The notes under the pieces are model-generated. The model worked only from the letters and a program-made list of their open reading frames with translations, ran no database searches and was not told the DNA's origin. From the NCBI GenBank assembly GCA_016286205.1, contig JAEESF010000007.1, positions 1-64,000 of the forward strand: a stretch of 64,000 nucleotides of DNA, written 5' to 3'. This DNA is from Colicola sp016286205. GTDB lineage: Bacteria > Bacteroidota > Bacteroidia > Bacteroidales > Paludibacteraceae. Below, piece by piece: positions 41,587 to 51,095 of this stretch. The translations under genes and the position numbers were made by a program. The number at the start of each line of letters is the position of its first letter. Within the stretch, counting starts at the first letter, position 1.

Positions 41587-43030
41587 TAATATTCTCCATC
41601 AGGTCGACTGGCTAACCATAGGCATGTTCCTTATGCTGGTTATTTTCGGATGGCTCAACATTTACGGAGCTAGCTACAATTTTGACCAAACGAGCATCTT
41701 CGATTTCGCCAATCGTGCCGGCAAACAGTTTGTTTGGATCTTAGGTTCGATTGTGTTAGGTATAGTGCTACTGCTGATCGATTACAAGACCTACGATGTG
41801 CTGGCCTACATAGCCTATGGAGTGATGATAGTGTTGCTGCTGATTACCCCATTCTTGGCGCATGATATCAAGGGCTCGCTCAGTTGGATTTCTCTAGGGC
41901 CTGTCAGTTTGCAACCGGCCGAATTCGCCAAATGTGTAGTCGCCTTGGCTGTCGCTAAATATATGGGACAATACGAGTATAAACTACGAAGTTGGCGCGA
42001 TTTGATCGTACCTTTTGTCCTCATCGGTATCCCTTGTCTAATTATAATGATTCTGCAGAAAGAAACCGGTTCGGCACTAGTTTTTGCCTCTTTCTTGCTG
42101 GTCTTCTATCGACAAGGTATGAGTGGTTACGTGCTTAGCTCGTGCGTAGCTGCGGTGGCATTGTTTATTATCAGTATCCGCTTTGGCGCTACTCCTTTGC
42201 CCATCGGTTCTGGCAGTGTAGGCATGTTATGCTGTATGGTGATATTGATGGTCGTAGAGATTTATTTCATTTGTACTGAATACAAAGTTCGCTGGCAACT
42301 TCCTATCATCCTCGGTAGTATAGCACTGATATATGGCATAGGCCTGTTGCTGTGTTTGTGGTGGCCAGTTCCGTTTGGTTGGCTTTCTGCCGGCATAGTA
42401 GGAATCCTTGGCATCTATGCCATTGGCATTGGAGCTTGGTTCCGCCGTTATGCACTGATTTGGGTAACCATTTTCTGTTGGGCATGTATCGGATATACTC
42501 AAGCCTGTGACTACGCTTTCACTCATATTCTCCAACCGCACCAGCGTGTCAGAATCGAGGTCTTATTGGGAATGAAAGAAGATCCGGCCGGTGCAGGATA
42601 CAATGTCAACCAGGCACGTATCGCTGTCGGTTCTGGACGATTCTTTGGCAAGGGATATCTAAAAGGCACGCAAACCAAATTGCAATTTGTGCCTGAGCAA
42701 GATACTGATTTTATCTTCTGTACCGTAGGTGAAGAATGGGGATTCTTAGGCTCAATAGGCGTATTGATTTTGTATCTGTTTTTCATCCTGCGGCTTATCG
42801 CCATAGCCGAAAGACAGCGTAACGCTTTCACCCGTATCTATGCTTACTCGGTAGCCAGTATATTCCTATTCCATCTCATTATCAATGTGGGAATGGTATT
42901 AGGTCTGTTACCGGTCATCGGTATCCCGTTACCTTTCTTCAGTTATGGTGGTAGTTCCCTATGGGGATTCACGCTGTTGTTGTTTATTCTGCTGAGACTC
43001 GATGCCGCACGCATGGAGCAATTGAGATAA
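41567..43030 (+). CDS. rodA: RodA, SEDS peptidoglycan glycosyltransferase
   Basis: RodA polymerises lipid II together with PBP2. It contains the SEDS signatures LSWISLGPVSLQPAEFAK, LLGMKEDPAGAGYNV, EEWGFLGS and IGIPLPFFSYGGSSLW. The 487 residues are longer than the roughly 370 of E. coli RodA because extra helices are inserted between about 190 and 290, a form common in Bacteroidota. The stop codon shares a base with the yraN start. Confidence 0.93.
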   Translation: MRASRSSNILHQVDWLTIGMFLMLVIFGWLNIYGASYNFDQTSIFDFANRAGKQFVWILGSIVLGIVLLLIDYKTYDVLAYIAYGVMIVLLLITPFLAHDIKGSLSWISLGPVSLQPAEFAKCVVALAVAKYMGQYEYKLRSWRDLIVPFVLIGIPCLIIMILQKETGSALVFASFLLVFYRQGMSGYVLSSCVAAVALFIISIRFGATPLPIGSGSVGMLCCMVILMVVEIYFICTEYKVRWQLPIILGSIALIYGIGLLLCLWWPVPFGWLSAGIVGILGIYAIGIGAWFRRYALIWVTIFCWACIGYTQACDYAFTHILQPHQRVRIEVLLGMKEDPAGAGYNVNQARIAVGSGRFFGKGYLKGTQTKLQFVPEQDTDFIFCTVGEEWGFLGSIGVLILYLFFILRLIAIAERQRNAFTRIYAYSVASIFLFHLIINVGMVLGLLPVIGIPLPFFSYGGSSLWGFTLLLFILLRLDAARMEQLR

Positions 43031-43482
43031 TGTTTGTCACCAATCCCATAGGAATCATTGGCGAGACGGAAGCGGCAAAAATGCTGGAGAAGAAAGGTTT
43101 TCGTATCGTTGAGCGCAACTGGCGTATGGGGCATCTAGAGGTTGATTTAATTGCCGAGAGCAGAAAAGAGATTGTCTTTGCAGAAGTCAAAGCCCGCACA
43201 AGCACTTTTGGCAACAAACTGCCGGAAGAATATGTAGATGAACTCAAAAAACGTCGTATGACGGCGGCGGCCAACGCATATATTAAATCACGCAACTTAG
43301 AGAAAAATCCACGGTTTGATATTATCGGACTCATTGTCGATCCGGCCACACAAGAGATCATCTATCGCAATCATCTGGAGAATGCTTTCGTGCCACGCCT
43401 GCGCACCATCCACGCCAGTAGTCATAGTGGACAATGGAAATGGCACCATCGCACGCGCGTCATCGGAGGCAGCAAAAAATAA
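43030..43482 (+). CDS. YraN family (UPF0102) nuclease-like protein
   Basis: This is a PD-(D/E)XK-type fold: GETEAAKMLEKKGFRIVERN, then LEVDLIAESRKEIVFAEVKA with the Asp and Glu-x-Lys catalytic-type residues. The frame is open from 42961 inside rodA, but the ATG at 43030 overlaps the rodA stop and matches family starts. The family is widespread and probably acts in DNA processing. The C-terminal His/Arg-rich extension (SSHSGQWKWHHRTRVIGG) is unusual. Confidence 0.85.
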   Translation: MFVTNPIGIIGETEAAKMLEKKGFRIVERNWRMGHLEVDLIAESRKEIVFAEVKARTSTFGNKLPEEYVDELKKRRMTAAANAYIKSRNLEKNPRFDIIGLIVDPATQEIIYRNHLENAFVPRLRTIHASSHSGQWKWHHRTRVIGGSKK

Positions 43483-43493
43483 GTAACATACAC

Positions 43494-45368
43494 ATGGATT
43501 TCAAATACGATGTCATAGTAGTTGGTGCCGGCCATGCTGGTTGCGAGGCTGCCAGTGCGGCCGCTCGTATGGGCAGCCGTACCTTACTCATCACAATGGA
43601 CATGAACAAGATTGCCCAGATGAGTTGCAACCCTGCTGTTGGCGGCATTGCCAAAGGCCAGATTGTGCGCGAGATTGATGCGCTGGGTGGCCAGATGGGC
43701 ATAGTGACCGATCGTAGTGCGATCCAATTTCGACTGCTCAACCAGAGCAAAGGAGCAGCTATGTGGAGCCCGCGTAGCCAAAGCGATCGTAAGCGATTTA
43801 TCGAGGAGTGGATTCACGTGCTCTCACACACAGAAAACCTGTTTCTATGGCAGGATATCGTAACGAATCTTATTATCAGAGATAATAAGGTGTGCGGTGT
43901 ACGTACCATGCTAGGAGTCGAGATGCAGGCCGAGGCCGTTGTGCTAACCAATGGCACTTTTCTCAACGGACTCATGCACTGCGGCAAGACACAGATACCC
44001 GGTGGCCGCACTTCCGAACCAGCCTCGCATGGTCTAACTGAGCAGTTAGTGAGTCTCGGTTTTCGTGCAGACAGAATGAAAACCGGCACACCGGCACGTG
44101 TAGATGCCAGGTCGATTCATTTTGATGAAATGGTACGACAAGATGGCGATAACAGTTGGCATCAATTCTCATATCTCGATACCATTCATAGAGAACTCAA
44201 GCAGATGCCGTGTTGGATCACATACACCAACCAGCATACCCACGATACGCTACGCGCGGGACTGGCAGATTCGCCCCTTTTCAACGGACAAATACAAAGT
44301 ATTGGTCCGCGCTATTGTCCCAGTATCGAAACCAAAATAGTGACGTTTGCCGACAAAGAAGCCCATCAACTTTTCCTGGAGCCAGAGGGTGTAGATAGTA
44401 ACGAGTATTATGTCAATGGTTTCTCCAGCAGTCTGCCATGGCAAGTGCAATTGGCGGGACTAAAGACGGTCAAAGGATTGGAAGATGTAGTTCTATATCG
44501 ACCCGGTTATGCCATCGAATATGACTTCTTCGATCCCACTCAACTGCATCATACGCTCGAAACAAAACAAATTAAAAATTTGTTTTTTGCCGGGCAAATC
44601 AATGGCACAACCGGCTACGAGGAAGCAGCTGGTCAAGGTCTGGTAGCCGGAGTCAATGCGCACCAAAATGTGCATGGAGGCGCGCCGTTCACACTGAGTC
44701 GCGACGAAAGTTATATAGGCGTTTTGATTGATGATCTGGTTAATAAAGGAGTGGATGAACCCTACCGAATGTTTACTTCCAGAGCCGAATATCGCATTCT
44801 GTTGAGGCAGGACAATGCCGACGAACGGTTAACCGAACGTAGTTTTGCCATGGGACTGGCCGATCAATATAGACATCAACTGTGGCAGCAAAAGAAGACA
44901 GATTGCGCCGATTTCATCGACTTTATCAAACAAACTAGTGTTCATCCAAAGGATATTAACGGATGGCTAGAACAGATAGGTAGCAGTCCTCTGCACGAGG
45001 GATGCAAACTACACGACTTGGTTCTTCGTCCGCAAGTTACATTACCAGACCTTGCCAATATACTTCCTGTCCTACAAGAACGCATCCGACAAATCAAGAA
45101 TAGAACCGATGAAATCGTAGAAAGTTGCGAGATTCAGATCAAGTACGCAGGATACATCAAACGCGAAAAACTGGAAGCAGAGAAACTACAACGCCTCGAC
45201 CAGATACGTATTGCGGACAATTTTAATTACGACGAGATACAAAGTCTAAGCACCGAGGCCCGACAGAAGCTCAGTCGCATACGTCCAAAGACCATCGGCG
45301 AAGCTAATCGAATTCCAGGCGTAAGCCCCAATGATATCAGCGTTTTATTAGTTCTGATGGGCAGATAA
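43494..45368 (+). CDS. mnmG: tRNA uridine 5-carboxymethylaminomethyl enzyme MnmG
   Basis: With MnmE this FAD enzyme modifies wobble U34 of tRNAs. It has the FAD site DVIVVGAGHAGCEAASAAAR at the N-terminus, CNPAVGGIAKGQIVREIDAL, and MFTSRAEYRILLRQDNAD. The upstream in-frame extension (from 43434) is a shadow of yraN; MDFKYDVIVVGAG at 43494 is the normal start. It is 624 residues long. In many bacteria mnmG lies near the replication origin, which agrees with the parS site just downstream. Confidence 0.95.
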   Translation: MDFKYDVIVVGAGHAGCEAASAAARMGSRTLLITMDMNKIAQMSCNPAVGGIAKGQIVREIDALGGQMGIVTDRSAIQFRLLNQSKGAAMWSPRSQSDRKRFIEEWIHVLSHTENLFLWQDIVTNLIIRDNKVCGVRTMLGVEMQAEAVVLTNGTFLNGLMHCGKTQIPGGRTSEPASHGLTEQLVSLGFRADRMKTGTPARVDARSIHFDEMVRQDGDNSWHQFSYLDTIHRELKQMPCWITYTNQHTHDTLRAGLADSPLFNGQIQSIGPRYCPSIETKIVTFADKEAHQLFLEPEGVDSNEYYVNGFSSSLPWQVQLAGLKTVKGLEDVVLYRPGYAIEYDFFDPTQLHHTLETKQIKNLFFAGQINGTTGYEEAAGQGLVAGVNAHQNVHGGAPFTLSRDESYIGVLIDDLVNKGVDEPYRMFTSRAEYRILLRQDNADERLTERSFAMGLADQYRHQLWQQKKTDCADFIDFIKQTSVHPKDINGWLEQIGSSPLHEGCKLHDLVLRPQVTLPDLANILPVLQERIRQIKNRTDEIVESCEIQIKYAGYIKREKLEAEKLQRLDQIRIADNFNYDEIQSLSTEARQKLSRIRPKTIGEANRIPGVSPNDISVLLVLMGR

Positions 45369-45379
45369 AAATCAAATAA

Positions 45380-45399
45380 TTAGTTTGCTTGCAAACTAA
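45380..45399. terminator. perfect palindromic hairpin after mnmG
   Basis: TTAGTTTGC/GCAAACTAA (9 base pairs, TT centre) lies 12 bases after the mnmG stop and 8 bases before the parS site. The following bases (AAATCGATTG) contain no T tract, so it may act in DNA binding as much as in termination. Confidence 0.45.
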
Positions 45400-45406
45400 A
45401 ATCGAT

Positions 45407-45422
45407 TGTTCCACGTGAAACA
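45407..45422. other. parS centromere site
   Basis: TGTTCCACGTGAAACA equals the classical parS sequence of Bacillus subtilis and matches the general ParB-site consensus TGTTNCACGTGAAACA. It sits in the 77-base space between mnmG and apt. ParB loads at such sites to segregate the origin region, so this locus is probably origin-proximal. Confidence 0.8.
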
Positions 45423-45445
45423 AAAACAAAAAAATATAAGGTATT

Positions 45446-45985
45446 ATGACAGCAGAAGATGTAAAAAATGCTATCCGTAATGTGCCTGATTTTCCAATCA
45501 AAGGCATACAGTTTAAGGACATCACTACCGCACTGGCTAGACACGATTGTCTGTGTTGGATGAAGGATGAGATTGTGAAGTTGTACAAAGACAAGGGGAT
45601 TACCAAAGTGGTGGGCATAGAGTCTCGCGGTTTTATTCTTGCGCCCGCTATTGCTATGGAGATCGGTGCGGGATTTGTACCTATCCGCAAACAGAACAAA
45701 TTGCCGGCAGAGACCGTGTCTGTGACGTATGCCAAAGAGTATGGTGAAGATACTATTCAGATCCATAAAGATGCACTCGGTCCAAACGACATCGTGCTTA
45801 TCCATGACGATATCTTAGCTACAGGCGGTTCGATGGAGGCAGCGATCAATCTGGTGAAGAAGTTGAATGTAAAGACGATCTATGTCAACTGTATCATCGA
45901 GCTCGAAGGACTGAATGGTCGCAATTATCTAAAGGGCAAAGCAGAGAATGTAGACTGTCTGTTTGGTATCGAGGTAGACGAGTAG
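45446..45985 (+). CDS. apt: adenine phosphoribosyltransferase
   Basis: It salvages adenine to AMP with PRPP. The 179-residue type I fold has KVVGIESRGFILAPAIA and the PRPP-binding motif VLIHDDILATGGSMEAAINL. It has the usual length of the family. It starts 24 bases after the parS site and is followed by uvrC after 24 bases. Confidence 0.94.
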   Translation: MTAEDVKNAIRNVPDFPIKGIQFKDITTALARHDCLCWMKDEIVKLYKDKGITKVVGIESRGFILAPAIAMEIGAGFVPIRKQNKLPAETVSVTYAKEYGEDTIQIHKDALGPNDIVLIHDDILATGGSMEAAINLVKKLNVKTIYVNCIIELEGLNGRNYLKGKAENVDCLFGIEVDE

Positions 45986-46009
45986 TCAAAGGGTAGAGGT
46001 CACTAACTA

Positions 46010-47830
46010 ATGCCTACCAAGGATAATCATATTGCCTTATTGCTCAAACGCATACCCGAGAGTCCGGGTGTGTACCAATACTTTGACCAAGAAGGAAAGA
46101 TTATCTATGTTGGCAAAGCTAAGAACCTGCATCGACGTGTCAATAGCTATTTCAATAAGGACCATCAATCCAGCAAGACACGTCAGTTAGTAGCACATAT
46201 AGCGGATATCAAGTATGTAGTGGTGGACAATGAGCAAGATGCCTTCTTGCTGGAAAACAACCTGATCAAACAATATCAACCGCACTACAATATTCTGCTC
46301 AAGGATGGGAAGTCGTACCCGCGCATATGCATAACGAACGAACCCTATCCTCGCATCTTCAAGACAAGAACCATCAACAAAAAGATTGGGGAATACTACG
46401 GTCCATATAGTTTTGGCAATACTGTCGATCTAGTGGTTGAACTGATACACAAACTCTATCCGATTCGCACATGCAATATTCCAATTACTGCCGATTCCAT
46501 CGAAAAAAAGAAGACACGTGTGTGCCTCAAGTATCACCTGAAAAATTGCTGCGGTATATGCGAGGGTAAACCAGAAAGCGAACCATACCAGAAATGGATA
46601 GACCAGGCACGGCAAATCATCAAGGGTGATGCGCACGATATAGAGAAACAGCTGCAGGAGGAAATGGAGAAGATGGCCTCGCAGATGAAATATGAGGAGG
46701 CCGCTATGATCAAGCACAAGATAGACTTGCTTGAACAATTCCGCAGCAAGACTATTATCACTACTACTGTAGCACGAGATGTGGATGTGTTTGGCTATGA
46801 CGAACAAGACGAGCGGGTATATATAGCTATGCTTCATGTGCATAATGGCAGCATTGTGCAAGGTCAGACTATCGAGTATAGGCGCAAGATGGAAGAACAG
46901 AAAGAGGAACTTCTGGCACTGGGAATGATAGAGTTGCGCGAACAGCTGAAGAGCCAAACCAAAGACGTGATTGTTCCGTTTATTCCGGACATATTTGATG
47001 AGTCGCTACATGTTCACATTGCTCTAAACGGAGACAGAAAAAAACTACTGGATCTGGCTATGCAGAATGTGCGGCAGTACAAACTAGACCGAATCAAACA
47101 AGAGGACAAACTCAATCCCGAACAACGCGCGGTACGTATATTGGGTGAACTGCAACAAATGATGGGCCTACCTACTCTGCCACGATGGATCGATTGTTTT
47201 GACAATTCGAATATTCAGGGAACCAACGCGGTGGCCGGGTGTGTCGTTTATAGAATGGGCAGACCATGCAAGAGCGACTACAAGCGATTTGAAATAAAGA
47301 CAGTCGAAGGGGCAGACGATTATGCCAGCATGCGCGAAGTTGTCAGGAGACGTTATCTTCGACTGAAAGAGGAAGGACAGGAGATGCCGGATCTGATTAT
47401 TGCCGATGGAGGTATCGGACAGATGCATGCCATTCGCGAAGCAGTAGAAGATCAGTTAGATCTGCATATACCGATAGCCGGACTCAAAAAAAATGACAAG
47501 CACCGCACTCAAACTCTCTTGTTGGGTTTCCCTCCTCAAGAGATTGGTATGCCCGTGACGAGTGATGTGTTCCGGTTGATGACAAATATCCAGGACGAGG
47601 TACACCGATTTGCTATCGCATACCACAAACAGAGACGTAGCAAGGCGCAAATTCATAGCCAACTAGATGATATTCAGGGAGTTGGAGCGATTACTAAGCA
47701 AAAAATCCTCCAACATTTTGGTTCCGTGAAACGCGCTAGAATGGCAAAAAAGGAAGAATGGGTAGAATTGCTCGGAAACACCAGAGGATCAGCTATTTAC
47801 GAAGAAATTCAGGCAAAAATAACGCGCTGA
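46010..47830 (+). CDS. uvrC: excinuclease ABC subunit C
   Basis: UvrC makes both incisions in nucleotide-excision repair. It has the N-terminal GIY-YIG nuclease (SPGVYQYFDQEGKIIYVGKA, about 17-36), a UVR motif (EKMASQMKYEEAAMIKHKID), the RNase H-like endonuclease domain (WIDCFDNSNIQGTNAVAGCV, LIIADGGIGQ) and C-terminal helix-hairpin-helix (IQGVGAITKQKILQHFGSV). Its 606 residues are typical. Confidence 0.95.
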   Translation: MPTKDNHIALLLKRIPESPGVYQYFDQEGKIIYVGKAKNLHRRVNSYFNKDHQSSKTRQLVAHIADIKYVVVDNEQDAFLLENNLIKQYQPHYNILLKDGKSYPRICITNEPYPRIFKTRTINKKIGEYYGPYSFGNTVDLVVELIHKLYPIRTCNIPITADSIEKKKTRVCLKYHLKNCCGICEGKPESEPYQKWIDQARQIIKGDAHDIEKQLQEEMEKMASQMKYEEAAMIKHKIDLLEQFRSKTIITTTVARDVDVFGYDEQDERVYIAMLHVHNGSIVQGQTIEYRRKMEEQKEELLALGMIELREQLKSQTKDVIVPFIPDIFDESLHVHIALNGDRKKLLDLAMQNVRQYKLDRIKQEDKLNPEQRAVRILGELQQMMGLPTLPRWIDCFDNSNIQGTNAVAGCVVYRMGRPCKSDYKRFEIKTVEGADDYASMREVVRRRYLRLKEEGQEMPDLIIADGGIGQMHAIREAVEDQLDLHIPIAGLKKNDKHRTQTLLLGFPPQEIGMPVTSDVFRLMTNIQDEVHRFAIAYHKQRRSKAQIHSQLDDIQGVGAITKQKILQHFGSVKRARMAKKEEWVELLGNTRGSAIYEEIQAKITR

Positions 47831-47852
47831 GAATTAAATATTTGTTAGAAAC

Positions 47853-48308
47853 ATGTATACTTACACTATAAAAAAAGACGAAAAAAATGAACTTTTAATG
47901 TTCAATGAGTCGGAACAGTGTGTTTCGCCGCTCGAAATGCTCAAATTGGCAGAACCACATCGTGTTTTTGCTTTTGATGGAAAAATGGGTGCAGGCAAAA
48001 CCACTTTCATCAAACAACTGTGTCTGTCGATGGGAACGATGGATGTGGTCAACAGTCCGACTTTTGCTATCGTCAATGTGTATGACGTGGAACAACCATA
48101 CAAAGGTGAAGTATATCATTTCGACTGTTATCGACTCAAGGACATTCGCGAGGCGATCGATTTCGGAGCAGAAGAATATCTCTATTCGGGCAACTACTGT
48201 TTCATCGAGTGGCCGGAGATCATCTCCCCTATCCTGCCGGAAGATACAGTCTATATACATATTGAACCTCAACCCAACGGAGACAGAAAATTAATAGTAG
48301 AATTATGA
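47853..48308 (+). CDS. tsaE: TsaE, tRNA threonylcarbamoyladenosine ATPase
   Basis: TsaE is the ATPase partner of TsaB-TsaD in t6A37 tRNA modification. It contains the Walker A FDGKMGAGKTTFIKQL, the NSPTFAIVNVY motif, HFDCYRL and FIEWPEII. The 151 residues are normal. It ends in an ATGA overlap with the ABC ATPase gene. Confidence 0.92.
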   Translation: MYTYTIKKDEKNELLMFNESEQCVSPLEMLKLAEPHRVFAFDGKMGAGKTTFIKQLCLSMGTMDVVNSPTFAIVNVYDVEQPYKGEVYHFDCYRLKDIREAIDFGAEEYLYSGNYCFIEWPEIISPILPEDTVYIHIEPQPNGDRKLIVEL

Positions 48309-48955
48309 TACAGGTCAAGGATATATACAAATCATTTGACGATTTGCAAGTACTGAAAGGTGTTAACCTCGAAGTGAAGAAAGGCGAGATTGTTGCCATC
48401 GTCGGCAAATCCGGCGCGGGCAAAACTACTCTGCTCCAGATTATCGGAACACTGGATCGTCCTACCAGCGGTCAAGTGTTGATTGAAGGAACCGATGTGT
48501 TTAGTCTCAATGATACGCAGTTGGCAGCTTTCCGCAACAAACATATTGGTTTTATCTTCCAGTTCCATCAATTGTTACCCGAGTTTACTGCCCTAGAGAA
48601 TGTATGCATTCCTGCTATGATTGCGGGTCATAAACCGACTGATTATCAGGCTCGTGCCAAGCAACTACTAACAGAATTGGGACTAGCTGACCGCATGGAT
48701 CACAAGCCCAACGCTTTGTCCGGAGGCGAAAAACAGCGTGTAGCTGCCGCAAGAGCACTGATGATGAGTCCGGATATTATCCTAGCCGACGAGCCAACCG
48801 GCAGTTTAGACGAGAAGAACAAAAAGGAATTGAGCGACTTGTTATTGCAACTTCGCAAGCAGTATGGTCAAACAATTCTGCTGGTGACGCACGATAAGGA
48901 ATTAGCACAAATCAGCGACCGGATTATTGAGATTAAGGATGGAGTGATTGAGTGA
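48305..48955 (+). CDS. ABC transporter ATP-binding protein, LolD-like
   Basis: This 216-residue ATPase has Walker A GKSGAGKTTLLQI, signature LSGGEKQRVAAARALM and Walker B IILADEPTGSLDE. The MacB/LolD type is indicated by its short length and the GSLDEKNKKEL region. Such ATPases drive lipoprotein release (LolCDE) or efflux. No permease gene is adjacent, so the partner is encoded elsewhere. Coupled to tsaE and gldB by overlaps. Confidence 0.88.
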   Translation: MIQVKDIYKSFDDLQVLKGVNLEVKKGEIVAIVGKSGAGKTTLLQIIGTLDRPTSGQVLIEGTDVFSLNDTQLAAFRNKHIGFIFQFHQLLPEFTALENVCIPAMIAGHKPTDYQARAKQLLTELGLADRMDHKPNALSGGEKQRVAAARALMMSPDIILADEPTGSLDEKNKKELSDLLLQLRKQYGQTILLVTHDKELAQISDRIIEIKDGVIE

Positions 48956-49965
48956 TGAAAAAGTACCTATTTTTAATCATTTGTATATGCGCTTTGATGA
49001 GTTGCCATCAAGGTCGAACCTATTGGCCAAAAGACAGTGAGATGGAAACGCAAACAGTTGAAATTGTGCGTTTTGACAACTCGCTGCTGAATGTCAATTC
49101 GGCTACGGTGATGCATGATATTCGTGTTCTGTATGACGAATATCCGGTATTTATGCCTCTGTGGGTAGAAGATATCTTGGGTATCTCGGCCGAAGACACA
49201 GCTTATCTAGCCGAAGCTCTGCCTCAGTTCCTGCATGATACGCTCTACGGATTTGAGCAAACCAATGCGAGAGAGAAAGAGATGTTTGCTGATGTGAGCG
49301 ATATACAAACAGCTATCAGTCAAGCATTTACGCGCATCAAATACCTCTATCCGGACACAGAAATACCGAGTCTGTATCTCTTCATTTCCGGTTTTAATGC
49401 TCCTATCTATTTTGCGGATGAACTGATTGGAATTGGCGCTGATATGTATCTGGGTAGCGACTATGAGTATTACAATCGTGTGGTGTATGAATACCAAAAA
49501 CAAACCATGCGCAAGGAGTGTATTCCAGTGGATGTCATCAGCGCCTATCTCTTCCGGACCCTACCCTACACGAGCGATAAAAATCGATTGCTGGACCAGA
49601 TGATCTACCGCGGGAAAATCATGTATCTGACCGCGCAAATATTTGATAATCTGCCTGCTTACGAAGTGATGGGTTGGACCAAAGAACAATGGCAATGGTG
49701 CATCAAGCACGAACGCGCTATATGGCATCTGGTAATGGACAAACGCGATCTGTTCAAGACCGAGAGCCTGATACTGACCGGCTATCTCAACGATGCACCG
49801 TTTACCTCGGAAATCTCGCAAGATGCACCCGGACGATTGGGTATCTGGCTCGGATGGCGTATTGCGGAGAGCTATATGGAACACAATCAGACAGTTAGCC
49901 TGCAAGAACTGATGGCCGAAGGCGATGCACAAAAGATACTGGAAGAGAGTTATTACAAGCCGTAA
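48955..49965 (+). CDS. gldB: gliding-motility lipoprotein GldB-like
   Basis: The lipoprotein signal peptide has lipobox LMSC (about 14-17), followed by a GldB-type core: VEIVRFDNSLLNV, LYDEYPVFMPLW, FISGFNAPIYF and GIGADMYLGSDYEYY. The 48952 codon is GTG, so the ATG at 48955, overlapping the previous stop, is used. GldB is required for gliding in Flavobacterium but conserved in non-gliding relatives. Confidence 0.85.
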   Translation: MKKYLFLIICICALMSCHQGRTYWPKDSEMETQTVEIVRFDNSLLNVNSATVMHDIRVLYDEYPVFMPLWVEDILGISAEDTAYLAEALPQFLHDTLYGFEQTNAREKEMFADVSDIQTAISQAFTRIKYLYPDTEIPSLYLFISGFNAPIYFADELIGIGADMYLGSDYEYYNRVVYEYQKQTMRKECIPVDVISAYLFRTLPYTSDKNRLLDQMIYRGKIMYLTAQIFDNLPAYEVMGWTKEQWQWCIKHERAIWHLVMDKRDLFKTESLILTGYLNDAPFTSEISQDAPGRLGIWLGWRIAESYMEHNQTVSLQELMAEGDAQKILEESYYKP

Positions 49966-49970
49966 AGGAA

Positions 49971-51086
49971 ATGAGAAAACATTGGATCGATAATTTACGT
50001 TGGGTGACCGTACTGCTGGTACTCTTTTACCACGTTATTTACTACTACAACGGCAAAGGGGTAGTAGGCGGAATAGGTGGTTTCGGAGGTCCTCAGTACC
50101 AAGATTTTGTGATGTATCTGCTCTATCCTTGGTTCATGCCTCTTTTGTTCTTGCTGGCAGGCATCAGTGCCCGGTACGCATTGGATGCACATTCGGAGAA
50201 AGAGTGGTTTCAAAGCCGCACCCGCAAGCTGTTAGTGCCCGCCACCATCGGATTATTTGTTTTTCAATGGATTGCAGGTTATTTCAACACGCATACACTT
50301 AGTTATACGAATGGAATAGACATGCTTGCCGATACTCCGGGTATCATCCAGTATATGGCATGGTCGCTGAGCGGAACAGGTCCGTTATGGTTTATACAGG
50401 ATCTATGGTTGTTCAGTCTGGTTTTGCTGCTCGTTCGGAAGGTGGATGCACAAGATCGGTTCTACGGGTTCTGTGGGAAGATGGGTTTGGCAGGAATTAT
50501 CCTGTTGGGTGTAGTGTATTGGTTAGGTACCCGAACGCTGATTATGCACCCTCGTCCCGAAAGTTTGGACGGTCTTTACAACGGCTACAAACCGTTCTTT
50601 TACCTCATTTTCTTTTTGAGCGGATACTTCGTCTTCTCGCATGAAAATGGGATAGCGGCTTTGCGAAGAGGATGGGTAGCACTGATGGTGTGCGCCGTAG
50701 CAAGCGGAATAGTATTATTAGTTACCACCTTCGGCGAAGATAACACTACTCCGGCGTATCTGAGTAGTCCGCTCAACTGCGTCTATGGATGGCTGATGTG
50801 CCTTGCTATGATCGGATGGTTCGCAGCCTGTTTTGATGAGCGGAAATCCAAGTTTGCGGATTATATGAGTCGTAACAGTTTTGGTATCTATGTCGTTCAC
50901 TATATATTTATATCCGGTTTGGGATATAGTATGAAGGTTTATACAACGCTTCCTCCGGTTGCAATGTACGTGCTGCTTACGGTTGCTGTATTTGCGTTGT
51001 CGCCGCTGTTAGTGGAACTGATACGCCGTATCCCTGTTGTCAGATGGTGTGTATTGGGAGAAAGAACAAGAACTATCAAGAAATGA
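49971..51086 (+). CDS. acyltransferase family 3 membrane protein
   Basis: This 371-residue protein has about ten transmembrane helices. The start RKHWIDNLRWVTVLLVLFYH has the conserved N-terminal Arg-x-x-x-x-D-x-LR and the catalytic-type His. The family O-acylates exported sugars, lipids or peptidoglycan. The substrate is not predictable. It lies six bases after gldB. Confidence 0.85.
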   Translation: MRKHWIDNLRWVTVLLVLFYHVIYYYNGKGVVGGIGGFGGPQYQDFVMYLLYPWFMPLLFLLAGISARYALDAHSEKEWFQSRTRKLLVPATIGLFVFQWIAGYFNTHTLSYTNGIDMLADTPGIIQYMAWSLSGTGPLWFIQDLWLFSLVLLLVRKVDAQDRFYGFCGKMGLAGIILLGVVYWLGTRTLIMHPRPESLDGLYNGYKPFFYLIFFLSGYFVFSHENGIAALRRGWVALMVCAVASGIVLLVTTFGEDNTTPAYLSSPLNCVYGWLMCLAMIGWFAACFDERKSKFADYMSRNSFGIYVVHYIFISGLGYSMKVYTTLPPVAMYVLLTVAVFALSPLLVELIRRIPVVRWCVLGERTRTIKK

Positions 51087-51095
51087 GAAACAGCT

